NCBI GenBank assembly: GCA_034112085.1
Contig: JAWUWD010000077.1
Span: 1-49,206 of the forward strand
DNA: 49,206 nucleotides
DNA from: JAWUWD01 sp034112085
GTDB lineage: Bacteria; Bacteroidota; Bacteroidia; Cytophagales; Cyclobacteriaceae
Direction: 5' to 3'
Shown: positions 26,777-35,640 of the stretch, piece after piece
Position numbering within the stretch: position 1 is the stretch's first letter
How the letters are laid out: each line of letters begins with the position of its first letter
Program-made: the position numbers and the translations under genes
Notes under the pieces: generated by a model
What the model was told of the DNA's origin: nothing
What the model saw: only the letters and a program-made list of their open reading frames with translations
Database searches by the model: none

Positions 26777-29430
26777 GTCGAGCAAAGCAAATAGCACCTC
26801 CTCGATGGGCAGAACGGCTACTCTCATGGTATGCTGGTCGGGCTCACATAGAGGACTTAGTAGGAGATCTTGAAGAGATCTTCTATGACGAAGTAGAGCA
26901 GTCTTCTGTGAGGAGAGCAAAGCTCAACTACTGTCATCAGGTGCTTGCTTTGATTTTCTCCTATGCACTAAAAAAGCGTCAAGTTGACCAATCCTATCAT
27001 CCGTTGTCCATTACTCAAAACAATACAGCGATGTTCAGAAATTACATAAAAGTGGCTGTCCGCAGCCTTGCCAGAAACAAGTTTTTTACCATTATCAATG
27101 TCCTTGGCTTATCATTAGGAATGTCGATCACCGTACTATACATAGGATTTATGGGTGGCCTATTTAGATTCGATAAGTTTCATGAAAATTTTGACACCAT
27201 CTACAAGGTAGTGTCTAAGGTTGATCTTAAGACTGAAGTAAGAGCGTATGAATCGGCTCCTGCATCTATCGTAGATGTATTACAAGAAAACTATACTGGA
27301 ATAGGTAAGACTGTCAAAATTAACGATTGGGTCACTTTCGAAACAGCCTACAAGGGGAAGGAACTTCCTATGTCCGGCCTTTTCACAGAGCCTAGCTTTT
27401 TTGAAATTTTCTCTTTTAACATGATCAATGGAAGTACTCAATCTGCTCTTAGCAACCCATACCAAGTTATTCTCACAAATACTGCTGCTGACAAACTATT
27501 TAGTGGACAAGACCCCATTGGCCAAGTAATCTCACTTGGAGATCTAGGAGAATACACAGTAAGTGGCGTGATGGAAGACCCACCAAAAGGATCTCATCTT
27601 AATTTCGAATTATTGGTATCCTATAACACACTTGCTGTTTTGCGACAGAATAATAAATTAAGTCAAATTAGTGACGCGAACGAATGGAACACATTCAGAG
27701 ATAATTACACCCATACCTATTTACAACTCACCGATGATCAAGTGTCAGAAGTAGAGCTGATTCTCAATGAAATAGCAAGTAATAAATATCAGCACAACAA
27801 AGAGATGAGCGCATCATTTTCACTCTTACCAATGAGTCAAATTGTGATGGGTTCGACCAATTTCAATAATAACATAGGCCCATATTTTGGTGGGGCAGCC
27901 ATGTACGCTTTTGGTGCTATTACCTTATTAATATTACTGCCTGCTTGTTTCAATTATTCAAGTATCTCAATTTCTCGATCGATGAAGAGAGCAAAAGAGA
28001 TTGGAATAAGAAAGGTAGTTGGAGGCCATAAAAAACAGATTTGGCTCCAATTTATCACCGAGACAGTCATCATATCACTAGTGGCATTGATCGGGTCAAT
28101 CGGGATTTTCTTCCTGATCAAAGAGAGGTTTGCTGACATGCTAGTTGGTGGAGATTTTGTAGATTTTGATGTGACAACGATGATGATAATCTCCTTTATC
28201 ATATTCGCTATAGTAACAGGCGTATTGGCCGGTGTGGTACCTGCTGCATATTTCTCTAAAATAGATCCAGTAGTTGCGCTTAAAGGTCCTTCATCAATGA
28301 AGATTTTTGGGAAAACTAGCTTTAAGAAAATATTGATTGTTGGCCAATTTACTTTGTCCCTCTTCTTCATTATTGGAGTAGTTGTGATGTTGAAGCAAGT
28401 CAAATACTCCCTGAATTATGACATGGGTTTCGATCAGAAAAACTTATTAGATGTACCATTGCGTGGTGTAGATAAAGAAATATTCAAAACTGAATTTGCT
28501 AAACATGGAGCAGTCTCTTCCATATCCATGTCCTCACATGTGATTGGCGCAGAGGGGTTTTCAAGAGATTGGTTATTCTACACAGACCAAAAGGATTCTA
28601 TACAAGTCAGACAAATGTTCATAGATGAGAATTATATTTCTAATCTAGGGCTCAGCATCGTAGCTGGTGAAGATTTCAAAACAATCACCACCCATGATGA
28701 AACATCAATTATTGTTAATGAAGCATTTTTAGAAACCCTTGAATTGACCAGCACATTAGATGTGTTGGGCAAGCTATTCTTGCTTGACAATGGAGAAATG
28801 GTGAAAATCGTTGGTGTAGTGAAAGACTTCAACTACAGTCTATTGAGAGACCCCATCAGTAATTTTGTGTTTCGATACAATCCTGAGGAGTTTAGATATG
28901 CCAATGTCAAAGTGACCACGACCGACAACTTCAATATGCTATCAGATATGGAAGCCACTTGGAAGGCATTGGGTCAAGAGCAAAAGTTTGAATCTAAGTT
29001 CTTCGATAAAGAAATTGAGGAGGCATATCAAGCGACCAATTCGATGACGGACATTTTTAGTTTCATGGGGTTCTTAGCAATTACTGTCGCTTGTCTAGGA
29101 CTGTTAGGGATGGTGGTATATAGTACAGAGACAAGGGCAAAAGAAGTAGGTGTTAGAAAAGTTATGGGGGCGTCCGTACAGAATCTAGTTTACCTATTGT
29201 CAAAAGAATATATGAAACTGATGCTAATTGCTGCGTTGATTGCTATTCCAACAAGTTACTTTTTTTTCAACTTCATGCTCACGATGCAACAGTACTACAG
29301 TGTGACTGTCGGCTCATTAGACATCATTATAAGTTTAGGATTGCTCCTACTTATCGGAGCTGTGACCATGGCTTCGCAAACGATCAAAACAGCACTAGCC
29401 AATCCTACTGATACTCTCGGGAGTGAGTGA
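26773..29430 (+). CDS. FtsX/MacB-type ABC permease with PadR-associated N-terminal domain (copy 1)
   Basis: 885 residues. The N-terminal cytosolic segment of about 75 residues (PRWAERLLSWYAGRAHIEDLVGDLEEIF) resembles the permease prefix domain found next to PadR genes. A MacB-like permease duplicated in tandem follows: TM helix about 100-120 (NKFFTIINVLGLSLGMSI), a large periplasmic domain, three TM helices (about 375-500, with AKEIGIRKVVGG), then a TM helix (KILIVGQFTLSLFFIIGV), a second periplasmic domain, and three TM helices with AKEVGVRKVMGA. No ATP-binding gene is adjacent; an ATPase must come from elsewhere. Such permeases export peptides or antibiotics or transmit force across the membrane. 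It starts within the last codons of padR. Confidence 0.93.
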   Translation: MSRAKQIAPPRWAERLLSWYAGRAHIEDLVGDLEEIFYDEVEQSSVRRAKLNYCHQVLALIFSYALKKRQVDQSYHPLSITQNNTAMFRNYIKVAVRSLARNKFFTIINVLGLSLGMSITVLYIGFMGGLFRFDKFHENFDTIYKVVSKVDLKTEVRAYESAPASIVDVLQENYTGIGKTVKINDWVTFETAYKGKELPMSGLFTEPSFFEIFSFNMINGSTQSALSNPYQVILTNTAADKLFSGQDPIGQVISLGDLGEYTVSGVMEDPPKGSHLNFELLVSYNTLAVLRQNNKLSQISDANEWNTFRDNYTHTYLQLTDDQVSEVELILNEIASNKYQHNKEMSASFSLLPMSQIVMGSTNFNNNIGPYFGGAAMYAFGAITLLILLPACFNYSSISISRSMKRAKEIGIRKVVGGHKKQIWLQFITETVIISLVALIGSIGIFFLIKERFADMLVGGDFVDFDVTTMMIISFIIFAIVTGVLAGVVPAAYFSKIDPVVALKGPSSMKIFGKTSFKKILIVGQFTLSLFFIIGVVVMLKQVKYSLNYDMGFDQKNLLDVPLRGVDKEIFKTEFAKHGAVSSISMSSHVIGAEGFSRDWLFYTDQKDSIQVRQMFIDENYISNLGLSIVAGEDFKTITTHDETSIIVNEAFLETLELTSTLDVLGKLFLLDNGEMVKIVGVVKDFNYSLLRDPISNFVFRYNPEEFRYANVKVTTTDNFNMLSDMEATWKALGQEQKFESKFFDKEIEEAYQATNSMTDIFSFMGFLAITVACLGLLGMVVYSTETRAKEVGVRKVMGASVQNLVYLLSKEYMKLMLIAALIAIPTSYFFFNFMLTMQQYYSVTVGSLDIIISLGLLLLIGAVTMASQTIKTALANPTDTLGSE

Positions 29431-29451
29431 TTGGAGCTATACTTTAATAAG

Positions 29452-29484
29452 ACTGGTCTTAGCAAAATGCTAGGACCAGTTTTT
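29452..29484 (+). terminator. Terminator after permease copy 1
   Basis: ACTGGTCTTAGCA pairs with TGCTAGGACCAGT (13 bp with one G-T pair, loop aaa), followed by TTTTT. It lies 22 nt after the permease stop. Confidence 0.85.
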
Positions 29485-29514
29485 AATTTCTTCAAATCAA
29501 ATGCACTAGTAATA

Positions 29515-29613
29515 GCCTGACAATCGCAGGAACATATCTTCCAGCTGCAGCAATTATATGCGCTCTCGTTGCGAATAATAAGTCAAATAAAACCCCGCAG
29601 ATAATGCTTTTAA
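29515..29613 (-). pseudogene. Decayed fragment of a DoxX-like gene
   Basis: On the minus strand one frame gives LKALSAGF and the next gives FDLLFATRAHIIAAAG and VRLLLV. Together these match LKEWAYAGFFFDLLLAAGAH and LVLVAV of the intact DoxX-like protein (17611-17979), with a frameshift at the join. No start or intact frame is present. It lies directly downstream of the LytTR fragment, the same order as the intact regulator-DoxX pair. Confidence 0.7.
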
Positions 29614-29626
29614 CAGGGCACTAAGC

Positions 29627-29880
29627 CTACGCCCCAATCAACCTACTAACTCTACTCTTGTAAGTCTGTCCAATGGGGATTTCGTGGGTGTCGATCATAA
29701 TGCGATTACCTTCAATTAAATTGATTTTTTCCAGTGCTACGATAAATGACTTGTGCACTGACATAAGACCACCAATAGGCAACATGGCTTCATAGTCAGA
29801 AATCTTCTCATCGTTATTGATCATTTTCATCTTTAAGATAGATTTCGGTATAGTTTCTATAGGCCTCGATATGAAAAAAT
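29627..29880 (-). pseudogene. Decayed fragment of a LytTR response regulator
   Basis: The last 67 codons are open (EKISDYEAMLPIGGLMSVHK, EKINLIEGNRIMIDTHEIPI, GQTYKSRVSRLIGA) and match the C-terminus of the intact regulator at 18080. Further upstream the homology continues in another frame (HIEAYRNYTEIYLKDE), joined by a one-base insertion in the DEM codons. The receiver domain is gone. It is therefore a pseudogene rather than a short regulator, although the open part could in principle be translated from an internal Met. Confidence 0.8.
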
Positions 29881-29974
29881 TGAGCCCTGAGTAAAAAGTA
29901 ATTTTTCTGATCTAGCTCAAACAAATATAATATTTGGCAACAAAGCGGAATTGCCATATGTGCCAAACAAATTT

Positions 29975-30025
29975 TTAAACCACCATTAATATACCTTTTA
30001 AAAATGTATATTAATGGTGGTTTAA
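29975..30025. repeat. 20-bp perfect inverted repeat at the start of the kinase-like gene
   Basis: TTAAACCACCATTAATATAC (29975-29994) and its exact reverse complement (30006-30025) are separated by 11 nt (cttttaaaaat). The first ATG of the downstream frame (30004) lies in the loop/right arm and the second ATG (30025) at its outer edge. No T-run follows, so a simple terminator is unlikely. It could fold in the mRNA and cover the translation start, or bind a regulator as DNA. Confidence 0.85.
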
Positions 30026-30960
30026 TGACTATTTATAAGCCTGTGAATTTTCTATCCAACATCCAAAAAAAACCCTTCCAACTAGAACTAGTTTACACCG
30101 TTCTTTTTGGCGGTTTATCGTTGCTGTTTGGTTTCCTAAATCAAATAGACGGTGGCATGAGCAATTTCAAGGAAATACCTCTACTTATTCATTTATTCTA
30201 TCTTCGAAACCCTTTCTCAATTATATTCACATCATTAATCACTTCGATCCCACTAACCCATGAAACCTCATTTATTAATAATTTTTTAATTCATTTTCCA
30301 GCTTTGATAGCCGGTTGGCTTTCGTACCGTTATTTAATTGAAAAAATTAATGGCTATTTAGTCAAAGGGGTACTATGGATGATAGTGACTGCTATATATT
30401 ATGTCTTGCTTATTGTTCCAATATGGGCATTAGTATCACACAGTGATATGGGAACAACCTATACTGATGCATACTTAAAGGGTCTTGCTTCAGTTGAATT
30501 TGAGATGTTTGCAACCATGTTTGTGACTAGTCTGTACTTGGCCCAGCGAACTATTAGGAAGTCTTTAGAGGAGCACAAAAATGATTTGGAGCATACGGTA
30601 AGACAGCGAACTGAACAACTTGCTGATGCCAATGATAACCTGAGGATGTCAAATGAAGAGCTATTAACCAATAGTGAAGAAATCACATCCCTGAATGAGA
30701 ATTTAGACGAATTGGTGAAAATACGATCTAAAAAAATTCAAGAACAAATTGAGGTTCTAGTCAAATATGCAGACATGAATTCTCATCAAGTTCGAGCCCC
30801 ACTTGCCAGGTTATTAGGGCTTATATACTTAATAGAAGAAGAAAAAGAGGAAGAAAATAAAAGAGAATATTACCGTATGCTTAAATCGTGCGCGGAGGAG
30901 CTTGATGAAATGATTAAAAGCATGAATCGACTTCTCGAAAAGGGGATTTCTCCAAAATGA
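30025..30960 (+). CDS. Membrane sensor with histidine-kinase dimerisation domain but no ATPase domain
   Basis: 311 residues from the Met after the inverted repeat (a start at 30004 would add seven residues encoded in the hairpin). Five to six hydrophobic segments (about 22-175) are followed by a long coiled coil (about 178-245). A DHp-like helix contains MNSHQVRAPLARLLGLIYLI, an H-box with His254 and the common RAPLARLLGL signature. The protein stops about 55 residues later (NRLLEKGISPK) with no N-, G1- or G2-boxes, so it lacks the ATP-binding half. No HATPase remnant follows in the next 190 nt. It could be a phosphotransfer partner, a decoy or dominant-negative dimer partner, or a gene truncated at its 3' end. 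It stands alone between two PadR units. Confidence 0.8.
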   Translation: MTIYKPVNFLSNIQKKPFQLELVYTVLFGGLSLLFGFLNQIDGGMSNFKEIPLLIHLFYLRNPFSIIFTSLITSIPLTHETSFINNFLIHFPALIAGWLSYRYLIEKINGYLVKGVLWMIVTAIYYVLLIVPIWALVSHSDMGTTYTDAYLKGLASVEFEMFATMFVTSLYLAQRTIRKSLEEHKNDLEHTVRQRTEQLADANDNLRMSNEELLTNSEEITSLNENLDELVKIRSKKIQEQIEVLVKYADMNSHQVRAPLARLLGLIYLIEEEKEEENKREYYRMLKSCAEELDEMIKSMNRLLEKGISPK

Positions 30961-31105
30961 AAAAATAAAAAAGCATCTACTGCTTGATCAACTTCAGCAC
31001 ACAAAAAGGTGTCTCAAAGAAATAATAATACTGAAAAAAACTCCTTCCGTAAGTGTCATCTTTGTATTTAATCTGAAATATAGAAACATATAGTTTTATT
31101 CACCG

Positions 31106-31125
31106 TATCTTAGTACTGAACGTTC
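31106..31125 (+). promoter_or_regulatory. -7 box and palindromic operator of the second padR-permease unit
   Basis: TATCTTAG (31106-31113, one mismatch to TAnnTTTG) is followed by the palindrome GAACGTTC (31118-31125), in the same arrangement as at 26404-26423. Sequence around it, including AAATAAATTTTTAACAA before the start codon, is conserved between the two units. Confidence 0.55.
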
Positions 31126-31151
31126 ATAAATAAATTTTTAACAACAAACAG

Positions 31152-31478
31152 ATGAAAGGATATCTGGGGGAATTTGAGGAGTTGGTCTTGCTGACCATTT
31201 CGATGCTCGGTGATGCCGCATATGGTGTAGCCATCAAAGATGCGCTTGAGCAAAGAGCCAATAGAGGAATTACTGTTGGATCATTGCACTCAACGATTAC
31301 TCGTCTTGAAGACAAAGGTATGCTCACCGCTACTATGGGTGAAGCTACAGCCGTACGTGGTGGTCGCAAAAAACGCTACTTCCAGCTTACTGGTGATGCC
31401 AAGCAAGTTCTTCAACAAGTGAAAGCGCTCCGTGATGACTTGTGGAGTGCCTCTCAGTTGGGCATTCAGCGATCATGA
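31152..31478 (+). CDS. PadR-family transcriptional regulator (copy 2)
   Basis: 108 residues, the near-identical paralogue of copy 1. The visible differences are Arg/Gly near residue 39 (NRRITV versus NRGITV) and three in the last eight residues (SELGFERS versus SQLGIQRS). The recognition helix and wing are the same, so both should bind the same operator and could cross-regulate the two units. It overlaps the permease start by four bases. Confidence 0.95.
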   Translation: MKGYLGEFEELVLLTISMLGDAAYGVAIKDALEQRANRGITVGSLHSTITRLEDKGMLTATMGEATAVRGGRKKRYFQLTGDAKQVLQQVKALRDDLWSASQLGIQRS

Positions 31479-34120
31479 GCAATCATAAGGACACAGCACC
31501 TCCTCGATGGGCAGAACGGCTACTGTCATGGTATGCCGGTCGTGCGCATATAGAAGATCTTCAAGGCGATCTTGAAGAGATCTTCTATGACGAAGTAGAG
31601 CAACTTTCTATTCGGAAAGCCAAGTTCAACTACTGTCATCAGGTGCTTGCTTTGATATTCTCCTATGCGCTCAAAAAGCGTCAAGTAGATCAATCCTATC
31701 ATCCGTTGTCATTTACTCACAACAATACCGCGATGTTCAGAAATTATGTAATAGTGGCTCTCCGTAGCCTTGCCAGAAATAAGTTTTTTACCATTATCAA
31801 TATCCTGGGCCTTTCTTTTGGGATGTCTATAACCATCCTATGTATAGGGTTCTCAGGAAGTGTGCTGCAGTACGACAAGTTTCAAGAACACTATGACCAA
31901 CTCTATCGAGTAGTTTCGATAGTCGATGACAAGACCCAAACAAACCGCTATGCCTCAACGCCACACGACCTGGGTGAGGTGCTCCAAAACAATTATAGCA
32001 GTATCAAAGAAACCACCAGACTCAATCGGTGGATGTTTGGAGAGGCCGACTTCAAAGGAAAGAAAATTCCGATGCGAGGTTTCTTTGCAGAACCGAGTTT
32101 CTTTGACTTATTCACTTTTGAGATGGTCAATGGCAATGCAGCCTCGGCACTTAGTCAACCCTACCAAATCATACTCACCGAAAAGGTAGCTGAAAAATTA
32201 TTTAGTGGCGCTGACCCCATCGGGCAGGTAATCAACTTCAAGGAGTTGGGAGACTTCACAGTAGCAGGTATTGCAGCTGATCTCACACGAGGATCGCATA
32301 TCAATTTTGAAATACTAGCTTCTCATAGTACACTAGCCTTACTCGAAAGAGATGGGAAGGTCAATCGAATCTCTAACAACTGGGCTTCGTTCTTTGATAA
32401 CTACACATATCTCAAACTAGCGGATAATGAAGTTGAAGATGTCGAACAAATACTTACAGAAATATCATCTCAGATGTATCAAAATCCAGATGAAGCGAAA
32501 GCTAATTTCGAATTACAACCGATTGCGGGTATCGTCACTGTCTGGGAAGATTTTGACAACGACTTCGCTCCATACTTCGGTGGGATGACACTCTATGGAT
32601 TTGGACTGATTACACTCATGATCTTACTTCCTGCTTGTTTCAACTACTCCAATATATCTGTTTCTAGAGCCATCAAAAGAGCCAAAGAGATTGGCATTCG
32701 TAAAGTAGTCGGTGGATACAAACAACAAATTTGGTTACAATTCATTACCGAAACGGTGATCATCTGTTTGATCGCCTTGCTTGGTGCGATAGGAATCTAT
32801 GTGCTCATTATTGAGCGATTTGTAAGCATGCTGGCAGAAAGTGCTACACTGAACTTCGATCTGACAGCTCAGACCGTCATTGCTTTTATAGTATTTTCAG
32901 TTGTCACAGGTATACTTGCAGGACTCGTTCCAGCGGCATACTTCTCCAAAATTGATCCAGTGACCGCACTCAAAGGTTCTTCCAATATGAAAGTATTCGG
33001 AAAGACGAGCTTTAAGAAAATATTGATAACAGCACAATTCACCTTGTCTCTATTCTTTATCATCGGTGTGACCGTGCAGTTCAAACAGTTCTTTTACTCA
33101 CTCAACTTTGATCTAGGCTTCGAACAGGAAAATCTACTCGATGTACGAGTGCAGGGTGTGGATATTGATATCCTAAGAAATGAATTTTCACAGCATAGTG
33201 CTGTTAAGTCAGTCTCGATGTCCTCTCATATCTTGGGTGCTGAAGGCTTTGCTAGAGACTGGCTCAGGTATCCAGCAACTGAAGATTCTATCGAGATTCG
33301 TCAAATATTCATCGATGAAAATTATCTAGCAAACCTTGGCCTGACGATAGTGGCTGGCAAGAATTTCGGAACGAGTGAAGCTGAAAACAAAAAAGGCATC
33401 ATCGTCAATGAATCCTTTTATAAGGAACTCAAATTCACCAATGCCATAGATGCCCTCGATCTTAACTTCACCATGCCTGAAGGAGAAGATGCTCAGATTA
33501 TAGGCGTGGTGAAAGATTTCAATTATGCCCTGCTACGTCAACCAGTAGAAGGGTTCATCATGCGCTATGACAAAGAAAATTTTCGGTATGCTAACTTGAA
33601 AATACAAAGCAATGATCATTTCAATCTGCTCTCAGACTTAGAAGCTTCTTGGCAGGCCCTAGATACAGAAGAAAAGATGGAAGCACGATTTTTTGATAAA
33701 GAAGTAGAAGAAGCGTTTCTAATGTATCTGCGAATGATCGAGATCTATGGATTCTTAGGATTCATGGCAATCACAGTGGCTTGTCTTGGCATGCTTGGCA
33801 TGGTAGTTTATAGTAGCGAGACCCGTGCCAAAGAAGTCGGTATCAGAAAAGTAATGGGTGCCACGACTAGCAATTTGCTGTATCTGCTCTCTAAAGAATA
33901 CATATCCCTAATGTTGATTGCAGCGGTGATCGCTAGCCCACTGAGCTTCTTCTTCTACAATATGCTTATGGAGCAGTCAACTGCTTTTGGCGTAGGAGTA
34001 GGTTTAACAGACATAGCGATTGCTATTGGATTATTATTATTCATTGGAGCGATCACCCTGGCTTCTCAGACGATCAAACGCGCGCATGCGAATCCAGTCG
34101 ATTCACTCGGTAGCGAGTAA
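31475..34120 (+). CDS. FtsX/MacB-type ABC permease with PadR-associated N-terminal domain (copy 2)
   Basis: 881 residues from the ATG overlapping the padR stop; the frame is open 11 codons earlier (31442) but those codons lie inside padR. Same architecture as copy 1: prefix segment RWAERLLSWYAGRAHIEDLQ, TM helix NKFFTIINILGLSFGMSI, periplasmic domain, AKEIGIRKVVGG core, second half with AKEVGIRKVMGA. The N-terminal and membrane parts are very close to copy 1. The periplasmic domains have diverged much more, which suggests different cargo or partners. No ATPase gene is adjacent, and I see no terminator directly behind it. Confidence 0.93.
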   Translation: MSNHKDTAPPRWAERLLSWYAGRAHIEDLQGDLEEIFYDEVEQLSIRKAKFNYCHQVLALIFSYALKKRQVDQSYHPLSFTHNNTAMFRNYVIVALRSLARNKFFTIINILGLSFGMSITILCIGFSGSVLQYDKFQEHYDQLYRVVSIVDDKTQTNRYASTPHDLGEVLQNNYSSIKETTRLNRWMFGEADFKGKKIPMRGFFAEPSFFDLFTFEMVNGNAASALSQPYQIILTEKVAEKLFSGADPIGQVINFKELGDFTVAGIAADLTRGSHINFEILASHSTLALLERDGKVNRISNNWASFFDNYTYLKLADNEVEDVEQILTEISSQMYQNPDEAKANFELQPIAGIVTVWEDFDNDFAPYFGGMTLYGFGLITLMILLPACFNYSNISVSRAIKRAKEIGIRKVVGGYKQQIWLQFITETVIICLIALLGAIGIYVLIIERFVSMLAESATLNFDLTAQTVIAFIVFSVVTGILAGLVPAAYFSKIDPVTALKGSSNMKVFGKTSFKKILITAQFTLSLFFIIGVTVQFKQFFYSLNFDLGFEQENLLDVRVQGVDIDILRNEFSQHSAVKSVSMSSHILGAEGFARDWLRYPATEDSIEIRQIFIDENYLANLGLTIVAGKNFGTSEAENKKGIIVNESFYKELKFTNAIDALDLNFTMPEGEDAQIIGVVKDFNYALLRQPVEGFIMRYDKENFRYANLKIQSNDHFNLLSDLEASWQALDTEEKMEARFFDKEVEEAFLMYLRMIEIYGFLGFMAITVACLGMLGMVVYSSETRAKEVGIRKVMGATTSNLLYLLSKEYISLMLIAAVIASPLSFFFYNMLMEQSTAFGVGVGLTDIAIAIGLLLFIGAITLASQTIKRAHANPVDSLGSE

Positions 34121-34327
34121 TGGACCAGACAAAGTTCACCTTCGTCTTACCTACTTCTGGTTGTTTTACTTCTAAAGATAAGCCTTATGCTCAAGCACTT
34201 AACCTCTAAATATGGTCATTGGTCGAAAGGCAATGTCGATTCTGAATCAGATAAGCATTCATTCTAGCCTGAAATAAAGTTTCATCGATAACATCGATCT
34301 AATGACTTCATTTTTATAGAAATATAT

Positions 34328-34335
34328 TACCTTTG
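34328..34335 (+). promoter_or_regulatory. Promoter -7 box of the lipoprotein gene
   Basis: TACCTTTG is an exact TAnnTTTG box, with a weak T-rich -33 region about 19 nt upstream (around 34308-34316). The transcript would have a leader of about 70 nt before the ATG at 34411. The rest of the 290-nt gap (34121-34410) shows no gene. Confidence 0.55.
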
Positions 34336-34410
34336 CATTATGATATTTTGACACCTTCTTAGGTTAAAGAGTATTCATTCAAAAAAAGACAAACAAACAA
34401 ACCATTAATT

Positions 34411-35463
34411 ATGAAGAATTTTTCAAAATTTAGTTTTATCGCCTTACTTATGAGTGGGCTAGTCTTCACATCTTGTGAAGATAATGAAGAAATAGCAGTA
34501 AACACTGGTGATGGTATAGATGCCAAATTAAACATTAACTACTCGGATTCACTAACAGCTACGGTTGACTCTGATTTGATAGACGATGGTCAAGTCAATG
34601 CTAGAGTGACTATAGAGTCTGATGAGAATGTAAGAAGAATCTACATTACGCAGAATGTATTTGGTGCTGGAGAAGAAGCAGTTGATGCTCAAGCTCTATT
34701 TGGATCTAACGTTGATGTAAAAGGAGATGGCTCAATAAATGTTGAAAATAGTTTTGACGGGTCAATAATCTACTTCTTCAACATTTCTCTTGCGAATCTA
34801 CCTGCTGCTTCTGGAACAATAGTTTACAGATTTTGGGCAACTAAGAACAAAGGTGACTTCAGAGACGCTACCAAAGACATCGTAGAGTCAGTGGCAACAT
34901 TGACAGTAGAGCTCGGTACTGGACAAAATCCAAATGCTCCGCTTACATCTGTCACTGGTGTTAAATTATTCCCTCCTACTGCTGATTTGAAATCTAAGAG
35001 CTTTGCTTCTACTATTGATGGCCTTGTTTACGCATTAGATGATTTTGAGAATTCAGACCTATGGGATTTGGGTTATACAGGTCAGGGCGGAAATGCCCAA
35101 CTTAGTTCAGCATTTGGTTCTCCACAATTATTCCCCGGAGGAGTTACATTTCAGGAGTTAATCGAAAGCGAACTTGGTGTTGATGCAGCAGCAGATTTGA
35201 ACATGGTTTATTTTATGGACCTTTCCGATGACTTCGATTTTGATGGAGCTACTACAGCTGCTGACCTTGCTGAGCTTACTGTATCAAATAGTAATTCTCA
35301 AACTATAGATATACCAACTGGAGCAACAGCAGACATTATCGCTTTTATTGACCAATATGGCAAAAAAGGTATCATTAGAATCACTGCATTAGTGAACGGT
35401 TCAGGTGGTAACAATTATGATGCTGATGCTTATGTTGAAATGGACATCAAAGTACAGCCATAA
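34411..35463 (+). CDS. Predicted lipoprotein, unknown function
   Basis: 350 residues with a lipoprotein signal (MKNFSKFSFIALLMSGLVFTSCEDNEE; lipid-anchored Cys about 22). The acidic residues after the Cys (EDNEE) fit the surface-export signal known from Bacteroidota lipoproteins. The rest is a soluble, acidic, beta-rich protein with two parts: about 40-165, an Ig-like domain (DSLTATVDSDLIDDGQVNAR, IVYRFWATKNKGDFRD), and about 175-350, a second domain (GVKLFPPTADLKSKSFAST, YALDDFENSDLWDLGYTGQG). I do not recognise a named family; the second part looks like a carbohydrate- or ligand-binding sandwich. It has its own promoter and terminator. Confidence 0.8.
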   Translation: MKNFSKFSFIALLMSGLVFTSCEDNEEIAVNTGDGIDAKLNINYSDSLTATVDSDLIDDGQVNARVTIESDENVRRIYITQNVFGAGEEAVDAQALFGSNVDVKGDGSINVENSFDGSIIYFFNISLANLPAASGTIVYRFWATKNKGDFRDATKDIVESVATLTVELGTGQNPNAPLTSVTGVKLFPPTADLKSKSFASTIDGLVYALDDFENSDLWDLGYTGQGGNAQLSSAFGSPQLFPGGVTFQELIESELGVDAAADLNMVYFMDLSDDFDFDGATTAADLAELTVSNSNSQTIDIPTGATADIIAFIDQYGKKGIIRITALVNGSGGNNYDADAYVEMDIKVQP

Positions 35464-35486
35464 GCTTACTCAACACTATTAATATC

Positions 35487-35515
35487 AAAGCCCTGTCAAT
35501 GACAGGGCTTTTTTT
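35487..35515 (+). terminator. Terminator of the lipoprotein gene
   Basis: AAAGCCCTGT (35487-35496) pairs with ACAGGGCTTT (from 35502) with a 5-nt loop caatg and a run of T's. It is 24 nt after the stop codon. Confidence 0.92.
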
Positions 35516-35540
35516 ATGTCAAAAAAGTAATATGTCTTCC

Positions 35541-35632
35541 TTGTTGTGTTTCCCACCAACAAACTCATGTCTGTTTTTATTTGTTGTACAAAAATACAAC
35601 TAATATATTTGTTGTTCGTTTGTACAACAAAT
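35541..35632 (+). promoter_or_regulatory. Promoter wrapped in palindromic operators before the third padR gene
   Basis: TTTG (35580-35583), 20 nt, then TATATTTG (35604-35611): a full -33/-7 promoter. The arms ATTTGTTGTACAAA (35579-35592) and TTTGTACAACAAAT (35619-35632) are exact inverted repeats flanking the -7 box. Within them GTTGTA/TACAAC half-sites recur. A third palindrome, TTGTTG-N10-CAACAA, lies at 35541-35562. This is a convincing multi-site operator for PadR autorepression. Confidence 0.8.
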
Positions 35633-35640
35633 CATTCACT

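Noticed and set aside
29627..29830. A functional short LytTR-only regulator of 67 residues
   Set aside because: Homology continues upstream in another frame through a single-base insertion, and the neighbouring DoxX fragment is also broken, so decay is the simpler reading.
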